Positions 9,201-16,250 of a stretch of 35,449 nt of DNA are shown here, in pieces. Each line of letters starts with the position of its first letter. The stretch's first letter is position 1. The position numbers and the translations under genes were made by a program. The notes below the pieces were generated by a model. It was not told where the DNA came from, searched no databases, and worked only from the letters and a program-made list of their open reading frames with translations. This stretch comes from Acidobacteriota bacterium (lineage in GTDB: Bacteria; Acidobacteriota; Terriglobia; UBA7540), in contig QHZN01000218.1 in NCBI GenBank assembly GCA_003225365.1, positions 1 through 35,449 on the forward strand. The letters are read 5' to 3'.

Positions 9201-10094
9201 TTGCTTCTCGGCAAGGCTGGCGTTGGCGGAATCGAGCCCCCGGGCAACGTCGGGATCGCGCGGAAATCGGCGGTGGAGCTTCTCAAAGATCGATTGCGCT
9301 TCCTCGGAACGGCTCATCCACAGGAGCGCGAAGGCCTTGCCTGTGGCCGCCTCGCCATTCTCGGGGGACAGGCGCAAAAGGCGGTCGTAAAGCTGAAGGC
9401 TCTCGTCGAACTGATTGCGCCAGGAGAGAATCTTTGCCATCCCGAGCAGGGCGGGGGAGAAATTCGGATTGGCGGAAAGGACGATCCGGAACTGTTCGAG
9501 CGCCGGGCCGTAATCTTGATGGCGGCCGTAAACGTTTCCGAGGCTAGTGCGGGCGTCCAAGTCGCTGGGGTTGCGTTCGAGGTAGGCGTCGTAAGCGGCC
9601 ACGGCATCAGGAAGCATGTCGGCGGCATCGTAGGCCTGTGCGAGGTTTTTCCAGGCTTCCGCGGGCGCGCCCGGTGCTTCCGCCACGCTGCGGAGAATTA
9701 TCGCTGCTTCCGCATTGCGATTGAGCCCGCGGAGGCACTTCACCAACTGGCTTGTGACCTCTGAGGATTGCGGGTTCAAGCTGTGGGCTTGGGCGTAATA
9801 GTTGGCGGCCCCCCCATATCCGCGCGGGCCCATGACGAAATAGCAGTAGGCCAGATTCCGCAGGATGTCGAAGTTTTTGGGGAAGGAGGGCAAAACTTCC
9901 AGATAGTATTTCCGCGCAGATTCGTAGTCGCCTTGCGCGAAAAGCGTATTCGCCGTCTGGACGAGCTGGAGCGGCGTGGGGGCAGATTTTTTGTCGGAGG
10001 CGGCCCTCTCGGCGGAGAACGCATGAGAACTTCCCAGGCCGAGGGCCGCAAGCAAGGCGGCGCCGATGATGCTCGCGCGTAGGCTCTTTACCAT
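6234..10094 (-). CDS. TPR protein with C-terminal outer-membrane beta-barrel, likely polysaccharide export
   Basis: 1286 residues from ATG 10094, which begins with a signal peptide (MVKSLRASIIGAALLAALGL, cleavage near SHAFSA). A GTG at 10157 overlaps the previous stop by four bases and is the alternative start, but it buries the signal. Residues 30-785 are about twenty tetratricopeptide repeats arranged in larger super-repeats, with YD(R/Q/E)(L/V)L ... GKA marking each unit. Residues 798-1286 are rich in alternating hydrophobic strands and Gly/Ser/Thr and end in Phe (TTDWKF), as outer-membrane barrels do. This TPR-plus-barrel plan is that of PgaA, PelB and BcsC. It is the last gene of the four-gene locus and is inferred to pass the polymer across the outer membrane. 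Confidence 0.8.
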   Translation of the reverse strand: MVKSLRASIIGAALLAALGLGSSHAFSAERAASDKKSAPTPLQLVQTANTLFAQGDYESARKYYLEVLPSFPKNFDILRNLAYCYFVMGPRGYGGAANYYAQAHSLNPQSSEVTSQLVKCLRGLNRNAEAAIILRSVAEAPGAPAEAWKNLAQAYDAADMLPDAVAAYDAYLERNPSDLDARTSLGNVYGRHQDYGPALEQFRIVLSANPNFSPALLGMAKILSWRNQFDESLQLYDRLLRLSPENGEAATGKAFALLWMSRSEEAQSIFEKLHRRFPRDPDVARGLDSANASLAEKQMSAARHSGNVTQVEALYRERLTKNPRDLEALRALATMTATAQRCAESIDFSRRATELSPDNSSLALLLANGLALCQQYSESVARYQQYLESNPKAEGAMYDLGAALARARRPAEAIEVFRKLLEINPNNRDGAQGLAQALAATGSYQEALLRYDQVLKASPNNYDALQGKAFVLFWTEHFAEAHAIFQTLAAERPSDAQNPQALQDIARAQEAARWVALRPAPNAPPEDLLRYYEKRLASYPDDANALKAVAYLQAELKNTPGAIEGYRRFLEKYPDDRDAKMELARLLATADKYDESIELYQDVLKANPDDPAALDSLARAYVWANQPDQALPIYKRLLDKNPANTGYQMQAARLELAMKDYPAARGQLASLVSTDPQNREARLTLARLDQTLGQTDDSLKNYDELLKQNPRDADALLGKAQISYYRGDMPEAETSASAAAMERPKNFDTLILMANIEHARGHRRKSRAWLDHADRVTPGNPEATELRNRLHDESAVTMHTSATYGHEITAPGQEILPAITFQQPTLNLRPPPLVTFSPVTFPGGVTNDAFGEDATFEGYGTTIAAHFFPHVDSYLSFSSLPTQSRNPSLCSFESLVPENNAPTVSAHCAIAPWSFVSWHSWHVSSVLTIRGGAGLARYGPANVAQASELKGNLANLVNRFGTSVLSVGIPAPQTSQKSSGSNIRPTGLAGATMTPSKKFSIDLDWSHSPALYFPTPVAMNEHLSQTRYEGWLHFFFTPRTRLDVDFFHLNLYVGAPVTSYDFAYTETSELQNVSLSKVTLMDPITQQPITFTDLTFDKLPSALLFLNPTQDCPVITLSDHVTQLQPRTISQNSTYVLCAFGNPTSATSLRTDWGNGGAIKFNQNLVRGARFSLDGGYNGTLYGYAASRENFRFGFFHPSFYQNQMLTGRIYGKLFGPVGYDLSGGLGVQQVHHGTALTRSSIVTPAVSFKASPNLTLGFSYTRYNTAQVLGPLRGKAFALTTDWKF

Positions 10095-10153
10095 TTTAGG
10101 CTCTGATTCTTTCTCCCCCCTCTTGAGCGGTTCCTTCGCTCGCGCCCTGCCTC

Positions 10154-13093
10154 TCACGTTCGTTTGCCCGGCTTTTGGAGGGCTTTAGGCGTCGAGGCGG
10201 CCTTCTTCTGAGGCTCTTGTCCGCCCGGCGAAGGGCTCCGAGGCAAACTCGAAAGGGCCTCGCGCAACACCGCGTAGGAATCTTTTACTCTCAGATTATA
10301 TGGCGGCCGTTCCCAGCCCTTCCAGTGATATGTATTTTTTAACTCCGCAGCGAGGATGGCTGTCGGTGCGGTGAGTCCAGGCAAAGCATCCGCGATGGGC
10401 TGGCCCTGCTGCATGATGGGGCGTAGAGCGGCGGCATCGAGCGGCCGGTAGGAAAACACCGCGAAGACGAAGCCTGGAGTTTCCGTCGTCGTCACCGTGC
10501 CGTCTTTTTCGATGCCCATCATGATTCTCAGGCTGGAAGGGTCGGTCACGTTCAACAGATTCCAGGGGATGCGGATGTCTATGATGTTCGTCCGGACGTT
10601 GGCGTGCCACTCGGCCAGCGAGTCGTAGTCGGGGGACTTCGGGTCGAGATCCCCGTAGCGAAGGATTCCGCGTTCGTATCGTTCGGGCGGGAAATATTTA
10701 CCGTCGCGGCCAAAGCGGCGGCGATTGGGTTCGGATATTTGCGCCTCAAACGTCCCAGCATCTTCGAGTCTGGGTTTCCAGCCGTGCTTAAGCGACAAGA
10801 CCGTCTGATAGGGCAGGCCCTCTACCGGAACGACGTGGTAAGGGTTGTAACTGGAGGCGATGAGCAAGTGGCTGGCCTCTGGCCCCGCAAGCTGCAACGC
10901 ATAAGTCATTCCCATGGGAAATCGCACAGGCGCGATAAAAGGGAGATAGGTTAGCCCAGCCAGACTCGGCGCCGTCGAGATCCCAATCAGGTAGTTGACG
11001 TGCTTCCAGTCGGGTTGGCCCTTGTTGTCGTTATCGAGCTTGTCCACCGCCAGGCGCAAATAGAGGAATTCTTCGTCGGAGTCCAATGAGAGGGACTTCA
11101 AATCGCGCGCGGGATCGTAGCGGTCGCCCACCCTCTGGAAGATGGATCCTCCCCCGGATTTGGCATCGCTGTAGAACAGCGCCCAACCCTGCTCGAGAGG
11201 GTCACCCGTGAGGGGGTGGCTCCCGCCGCGAGGCGGGTCGGCGGCCACCAAGCCATAGGACTCTGCCGGGTCCATGAAGTCCATCCAAAGAGGCTTGCGG
11301 TCCACGGGCGTTTCGAAATTATGGACAATCCAACTCTGACGGAACCACTGATCGAGCCACTCAAAGACCATTCCGCCCGCGGCTCCCGCATCGTAAACGT
11401 TGCGTGTCATGCGGGCGAGCAATTGACCTTGTTGCGGCTCTGTCTGCCCGCCCTCGTTGAACCCGGAAGGGCTGAAATGGCCGATGCCGAGGCTGGCCGG
11501 GACGCCATAGTCCGTAATGACCAGAGGGATCCCCGCCGTGTGAGCTTTCAAGTCCCGGAGGTAGGCGAAGAACGGGTTCGGACCCTCGGCGTCAGGAACC
11601 GCCTGATAGTGCGGGTCGCGTTCGATGAAATCCGGGTAAGACGGGAAAACGGCGTAAGCGGCGAAATACCCGGCTGGGAAACGCGCCGTGGGACGAAGGT
11701 CGAGCGGATTCAGCGACACGGCATCGTCGTCGTCGTAGGGCCCCGAAGGCGCCGAGATGTGTTCGCCGAGCGAGCGGCGCAGCGCGATCTCTTCGAGCAG
11801 CGTGCTCTCGGTCGGATGGCGGATGGGGTCGAGCGGAGGCCAAGTGGCGAAAGCTTCCGGGTGCTGCCAGTTGTATCTTCCTTCTTCATATTCGGCCGCG
11901 TGGTCAAGCATCTGGGCCAGGAAAATTTCTGTGGCGTTGCCGGCGGGCACTGTAAAGTACGTACCTTCCCAGTTTTGGTAGTCGGAGTGGAGCTGGTCGT
12001 TGCCAGTGACAACGTGGGAGAGCCAAGTCTTGCCGATAACCAAGCCGACAACCCAGCCCGAGATGTCGTCCGGATATAGCCCGCCGGAGTGGGTATGCGT
12101 GGGCGGGATGTCGCCTTCTCCGTGCAGGACGTCAATCGTATCCTGAACCTCTTTCCGGCAGGCGTTGTAGTAATCGTGGTTGAACAAGTCGTCGCGCGGA
12201 GGATCCGGGAAAGTAATGCCCTGGAGCAGGTGAAGCGGCGCGCCGGGGTGGATCTTGCTGTATTGCGCCAGAGTGCGGTAAAACGCCCCGGGCAGAATGG
12301 TCGAAACGAAGATGGTGTTCACACCCAGGGCGCCGATTTGGTCGAGCCACCGCTCGTAGTCGCTGGGGTCAGTCGAAGCATCTACCGGGTAGCTCCCGGG
12401 CAGCGCAGGCGTCAGATCCACACCTGTCAGGTACACCGGCCCCCAAGCGCCGCCGGCGCGGAGTTCCAGGATTTCGCCTCGAACCCGCGCGGGATAGGTC
12501 AAGCTCTGGGCGCGGACGATGGGCTGGAATTCAACCTGGATGTTCTTTACGTCGCCCGTAACGCTGAAGATTTCCCGCAGGTTCTTGGCCGCGACTTCGT
12601 TGTTCCGTTCCCGGTCAACCGCCGCGCGGAAAGCCGCAGCCGCATCGCGGTTGCGGCCGGAGTGGCGGTGGAGCGTCCCGAGCGCGATGTAATAGTCCAC
12701 GTCTTCCGCGCCTTCCTTGTGGGCGGTGTCGAGGAGTGCGAGGGCCTGCGGAAATTTGCCGAGCTCGATTTCCGTGTAGGCGTAGCCGACGAGCAGGTCC
12801 ACCGGTGGGTGTGGGAGGGTGAGGGTTCGGGCGCGACTGAATTGAGGCTCAGCCGACTTCGGGTCGCCGAGCTTCAGCTCATCCCAGCCGATCAACGACA
12901 TGATGGCGGTGTCGTTCGAGTCGATTTGGTACGCGGTCAGGAGGAGCTTCAATGACTCCTGGTAATTCTTGTTTTTGTATTGCGCCACTGCCTCCGTGTA
13001 GAGCGTGCTGGTCGCGGGCTTCACCAAGTCCCACAAGACCACCAGAAATAGAATTACGACCAGCGAGATGGTGACGCGGTTAAATAGGCGCAT
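10154..13093 (-). CDS. Membrane-anchored TPR protein with glycosidase-like TIM barrel and C-terminal beta domain
   Basis: 979 residues from ATG 13093; a TTG two codons earlier is possible. An N-terminal signal anchor (about 7-25) leads into three or four TPR units (30-170). The region 190-600 looks like a TIM-barrel hydrolase of the GH2/GH5 type: GVNTIFVSTILPGAFYR, then VITDYGVPASLG and GGMVFEWLDQWFRQSW. In related barrels the nucleophile is the Glu of a (S/T)E(F/Y)G motif; here that place is Asp528. The C-terminal part (about 620-900, for example DSDEEFLYLRLAVDKL) resembles DOMON/CBM9-like sugar-binding folds. It may trim, bind or guide polymer in the periplasm, as PgaB or PelA do in their systems. 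Its stop overlaps the alternative GTG start of the barrel gene. Confidence 0.7.
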   Translation of the reverse strand: MRLFNRVTISLVVILFLVVLWDLVKPATSTLYTEAVAQYKNKNYQESLKLLLTAYQIDSNDTAIMSLIGWDELKLGDPKSAEPQFSRARTLTLPHPPVDLLVGYAYTEIELGKFPQALALLDTAHKEGAEDVDYYIALGTLHRHSGRNRDAAAAFRAAVDRERNNEVAAKNLREIFSVTGDVKNIQVEFQPIVRAQSLTYPARVRGEILELRAGGAWGPVYLTGVDLTPALPGSYPVDASTDPSDYERWLDQIGALGVNTIFVSTILPGAFYRTLAQYSKIHPGAPLHLLQGITFPDPPRDDLFNHDYYNACRKEVQDTIDVLHGEGDIPPTHTHSGGLYPDDISGWVVGLVIGKTWLSHVVTGNDQLHSDYQNWEGTYFTVPAGNATEIFLAQMLDHAAEYEEGRYNWQHPEAFATWPPLDPIRHPTESTLLEEIALRRSLGEHISAPSGPYDDDDAVSLNPLDLRPTARFPAGYFAAYAVFPSYPDFIERDPHYQAVPDAEGPNPFFAYLRDLKAHTAGIPLVITDYGVPASLGIGHFSPSGFNEGGQTEPQQGQLLARMTRNVYDAGAAGGMVFEWLDQWFRQSWIVHNFETPVDRKPLWMDFMDPAESYGLVAADPPRGGSHPLTGDPLEQGWALFYSDAKSGGGSIFQRVGDRYDPARDLKSLSLDSDEEFLYLRLAVDKLDNDNKGQPDWKHVNYLIGISTAPSLAGLTYLPFIAPVRFPMGMTYALQLAGPEASHLLIASSYNPYHVVPVEGLPYQTVLSLKHGWKPRLEDAGTFEAQISEPNRRRFGRDGKYFPPERYERGILRYGDLDPKSPDYDSLAEWHANVRTNIIDIRIPWNLLNVTDPSSLRIMMGIEKDGTVTTTETPGFVFAVFSYRPLDAAALRPIMQQGQPIADALPGLTAPTAILAAELKNTYHWKGWERPPYNLRVKDSYAVLREALSSLPRSPSPGGQEPQKKAASTPKALQKPGKRT

Positions 13094-13105
13094 AGGCAAA
13101 GGATC

Positions 13106-14521
13106 TTATTCGGCGGCTCCGACGTGCACGACCTTCTCCCACTGCTGGAAGCCGGTGATAAATCGTACCAGTCCCTGGAATCGGTAAAAGAGCACCACCT
13201 GGCGGTAGCCGAAATTTTCGATCACGGCGTAGATGAGCAACGTGAGCAGGTCACGCCCCTTGGGGTACCGGCGGTAGGTCAACTCTTCGAGCAGGACCGC
13301 GCCCACCGACAAGAAACCGCCATAAACCAGTCCCAGCAGAACGAAGAGCACGAAAAGGGTTGGAGGGACGATGCCGAGCCCCAGCGCCAGCGGCACCATG
13401 AAGTAGCCCAGGAATTCCACCGCCGCGCCCAAGCCTTCAATGTAAAGCTGAAAGGGGAAGCTCAGCCAGCCGAGGAGCCCGAATTTCCGGTTGAACAGCA
13501 TTTCGGAGTTCTTCCATAGCGTTTGGAAGAGCCCCATTTGCCAGCGCCGGCGCTGCCGCGCCAGGTTCGAGAGCGACGACGGGCATTCCGTCCAGCAGAC
13601 CGGGTCGGAGGTAAATGACATCTTAATCTTCCGGTGGTTGTGCACCGCCCAACGGTGGAGTTGTACGATCAGGTCCATATCTTCGGTCACCGTGTCGAGG
13701 TGGAAGCCGCCAGTCTCGATCACCGACTCGCGGTGAAAGACCGCGAAGGCCCCGGAGACGATGAGCGTCCCGCCCAGCAGGTCCCAGCCGGCGCGGCCGA
13801 AATGGAAACTCCTCAAGTATTCGACCACTTGGAATCGTTCCACGCGACCTTGCGGCAGGCCCACTTTAACCACGCGGTCGTCCTTCACGTCGCATCCGTT
13901 AAGGATGCGGACGATGCCTCCGCTGGCCACCGTGTTGATGGGCGAGCGAATGATGGGCCGCATCAGGCGCAGCAGCGCGTCCGGCTCAAGCAGGCAGTCG
14001 GAGTCCAGCGTGCAGAAGTAGGGCGTGCGGCACATGTTGATGCCGACGTTCAAAGCGTCGGGCTTCCCCCCGTTTTCTTTGCTTATAACCAGGAGGTTCG
14101 GGATGCGGGGGTTCAGATAAAAACCGCGCAGGGCCTTGGTGGGGATGCGCGGGCGGTAAATTAGATCCATTTTCACCAGCTTGAATGCGGTGATCAGGCG
14201 CTGGAGGGTTTCGTCGGACGACCCGTCGTCCACTACGATCACTTCCAGGCTGGGATAGTCGGTCTTCAGAATTGAGGCCAACGAAGTGGCAATGATCTCC
14301 TGCTCGTTCCACGCCGGCATGATGATCGTGGCGGGCGGAGTAATCACCGATTCGCGGATGTCGTCGAGCCCCTGGTACGCCAGGCGGCGATTGTGGACCC
14401 AGACCGAGACCAGAGACACCATCATCAGCAACGTGTAGACGCCGTTTCCTACGAAGAAATAGGAAACGATCACCACGTTGAACATATTCATGCTGTGGTA
14501 GAAGAGCTGTCGCCAATCCAT
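13106..14521 (-). CDS. Processive family 2 glycosyltransferase (polysaccharide synthase)
   Basis: 471 residues, an inner-membrane GT2 synthase like those for cellulose, hyaluronan or poly-N-acetylglucosamine. There is an N-terminal membrane helix (about 14-42), a cytoplasmic catalytic domain, and a C-terminal membrane bundle (about 355-440). Catalytic signatures are complete: VVDDGSSDET (Asp98/Asp99), DSD (173-175), TED (279-281) and QRRRW (323-327), the Q-x-x-R-W mark of processive enzymes. No PilZ domain is attached. AAAGGAGG lies upstream of the ATG, inside the 3' end of the HEAT gene. It is the core of the locus; the sugar used cannot be read from the sequence, although the size and layout are closest to PgaC-like enzymes. 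Confidence 0.9.
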   Translation of the reverse strand: MDWRQLFYHSMNMFNVVIVSYFFVGNGVYTLLMMVSLVSVWVHNRRLAYQGLDDIRESVITPPATIIMPAWNEQEIIATSLASILKTDYPSLEVIVVDDGSSDETLQRLITAFKLVKMDLIYRPRIPTKALRGFYLNPRIPNLLVISKENGGKPDALNVGINMCRTPYFCTLDSDCLLEPDALLRLMRPIIRSPINTVASGGIVRILNGCDVKDDRVVKVGLPQGRVERFQVVEYLRSFHFGRAGWDLLGGTLIVSGAFAVFHRESVIETGGFHLDTVTEDMDLIVQLHRWAVHNHRKIKMSFTSDPVCWTECPSSLSNLARQRRRWQMGLFQTLWKNSEMLFNRKFGLLGWLSFPFQLYIEGLGAAVEFLGYFMVPLALGLGIVPPTLFVLFVLLGLVYGGFLSVGAVLLEELTYRRYPKGRDLLTLLIYAVIENFGYRQVVLFYRFQGLVRFITGFQQWEKVVHVGAAE

Positions 14522-14581
14522 CGGTCTATGTGCCTCCTTTTTCGGGCGAGGCTTGGCGAGCCAGACTGGTGGCCAGCGTCC

Positions 14582-15871
14582 TCAGCTCGAGGTCGGTTTC
14601 CCGGGCTGCCAATTGCCGGACCCAGGTCCGGATCTGGGGGTCGGAATGGGCTCCCAGATCGAGCAGAAGAGGAGGGTAGGGAGGAGGCCGGCGCGCTGCA
14701 TCTCGTCGGCAACCTGTTCACGGCTGTAGCGGTCCTGCGTTTCTAGGAAATGCCGGGTCAACTGGTCCAGGCCCGCCCGCCCGAAGACCATTAGGGTGCG
14801 CGCAGCCGCCTCGCGCACCATCCATTGAGAGTCGGTTAACCGCTTCCCGATGGCGTCCGCCTGGGAGAGGAACTTGCGTTTGGCCAAAGAGCGGACGGCG
14901 TGCAAGCGCACGAACCACTGCGGGTCTTCGAGCAAGGTCACCAGCGCCGGAGTGGCCCGCAGGTCGAGGAGGTAGGAGAGCGTCAGTGCGGAGCGCGCGC
15001 GCGCGTCCGGGTTTTCGTCGAAGCAGAGCTTGGTCACAAAGAGTTCGGTGAGTTCCGGAGAGAGATTCTGGCGGTCGAGCTGAAACTCCGCCTCCCGCGC
15101 TGCCTCGCGCTCCACCATCTCGCGCAAGATATCGACAGCCTGAAAGCGCAGGCGTCCGTTGAGGGCGGCGAGCAAGGGTAGCAACTCGTCGGCTTGCTTC
15201 AGCGGGAAGCTGACCGCCGCCGATTTCATAGTGCGCAACGACAGGTGATCGGAGCCGTCGAGCACCACGCGCTGCAACCGGTTGAGCAACATCGGAAAGC
15301 TCGCAGGCTCGCCGATGGCGGCGAGGGCCCGCGCCGCCACCGTCTGCACGTCCGCGTGAGAATCGTCCAGCGCCTTGACCAGCAAGGGCCAGCTTTCCTT
15401 ATGGCGGATGATGCCGAGGTTCTCGGCGGCTTTCGCGCGCACCAGGAAATGCAGCCGGCTCACCCGCCTCAGAATCCCTTGCGGGCTCATTAGGGCGACC
15501 GGGGTGATTTGTCCGGAGACTTCTTGCTGCCAGAGTTTGACCAGCCCCAGGTCCTGGCACGCCTTGCGCAAAATGGGGATCTGGTCGGGAGGGGCAGGCT
15601 TTGAGACCAGTAACTGCTCGAGCATATGCATTCGGTCTACGCCGGAAATGCTCTTGAGCGCTTCCAGGCCGCGCTGGTACTCGATCCGCTCGGAGATGAG
15701 CGCCGTGGCCACCGGCCCGAAGCGCTCGCGAACCTGATCGATGCGCTGGAAGTACCGCTCCCGGCGCTGCCGCCGGGCGATGGCCATGCCAATCAGCGTC
15801 CCCGTCCCGAGGAGCACCACCACCACAATCGTGAAGACGACTTCGGTGACGTGCTCGATAAGGAAGGGCAT
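14582..15871 (-). CDS. Membrane-anchored HEAT-repeat protein, apparently frameshifted near its end
   Basis: The open frame is 429 residues, with an N-terminal membrane helix (about 10-32) and then HEAT repeats; the clearest are VRAKAAENLGIIRHKESWPLL, AVRSLAKRKFLSQADAI and VREAAARTLMVFG. The last 30 or so residues of this frame (from FCSIWEPIPTPRSG) do not look like HEAT. One base missing near 14660-14680 would switch to a frame reading LDLGAHSDPQIRTWVRQL and ending SPEKGGT at a TAG at 14526-14528, only four bases before the glycosyltransferase ATG. That version looks like a proper HEAT end, so the true gene probably spans 14526-15871. Possible role: scaffold for the adjacent synthase (inference). 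Confidence 0.8.
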   Translation of the reverse strand: MPFLIEHVTEVVFTIVVVVLLGTGTLIGMAIARRQRRERYFQRIDQVRERFGPVATALISERIEYQRGLEALKSISGVDRMHMLEQLLVSKPAPPDQIPILRKACQDLGLVKLWQQEVSGQITPVALMSPQGILRRVSRLHFLVRAKAAENLGIIRHKESWPLLVKALDDSHADVQTVAARALAAIGEPASFPMLLNRLQRVVLDGSDHLSLRTMKSAAVSFPLKQADELLPLLAALNGRLRFQAVDILREMVEREAAREAEFQLDRQNLSPELTELFVTKLCFDENPDARARSALTLSYLLDLRATPALVTLLEDPQWFVRLHAVRSLAKRKFLSQADAIGKRLTDSQWMVREAAARTLMVFGRAGLDQLTRHFLETQDRYSREQVADEMQRAGLLPTLLFCSIWEPIPTPRSGPGSGNWQPGKPTSS

Positions 15872-16250
15872 AGTCCCGCCTTCAGCCGCCTCCGTGAATC
15901 AGAAATTCCAGTGCGCGGTGTTCGAACCCGCCGTAGAAAACGCTCGGGGCCTTCTCAAGTCTTTCGTATGAAATCCGCCGATCGGCGCACACCATCGTCA
16001 TACACACGCGCCCCTTCGGTCAAGCCGAATCCGAGCGCCCGGTACTCGTGCCGCTTCCTTCTGTCGGCCAAATGGGTCGGCGGGTCTGCCCGCGCAGGCG
16101 GGTCGTGAAGATTCTAATCGAGCCCCCTCAAGTTGCTCATATCGGCTAGAACATACTGAGCCTTGAGCGAAACCGAAATTCTAATCGAAACCCCGCCGAG
16201 TTTCCAGGGAAAGAGTGTCCCATTGCGAGGGATGAGTGGGGGGGAATACG
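15872..16250. other. Intergenic region between the VKOR fusion gene and the HEAT gene
   Basis: 379 bases with no convincing gene. It holds the candidate promoter above and, near 16078-16107, a GC-rich tract in which CGCGCAGGCGGG is the reverse complement of the CCCGCCTGCGCG at 27901-27912. Nothing else stands out. Confidence 0.5.
15930..15958 (-). promoter_or_regulatory. Candidate promoter of the polysaccharide locus
   Basis: Read on the minus strand, TTGAGA (15958-15953) and TACGGC (15935-15930) are separated by 17 bases. They lie about 60 bases upstream of the HEAT-protein ATG. The -35 is good and the -10 is weak, so this is only a candidate. Confidence 0.3.

Noticed and set aside
12089-12955. 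288-codon plus-strand frame opposite the TPR/TIM-barrel gene
   Set aside because: A shadow frame with no domain signal.
14640-14690. Programmed frameshifting at the end of the HEAT gene
   Set aside because: No slippery heptamer or stimulatory structure is evident; a single-base indel is simpler.
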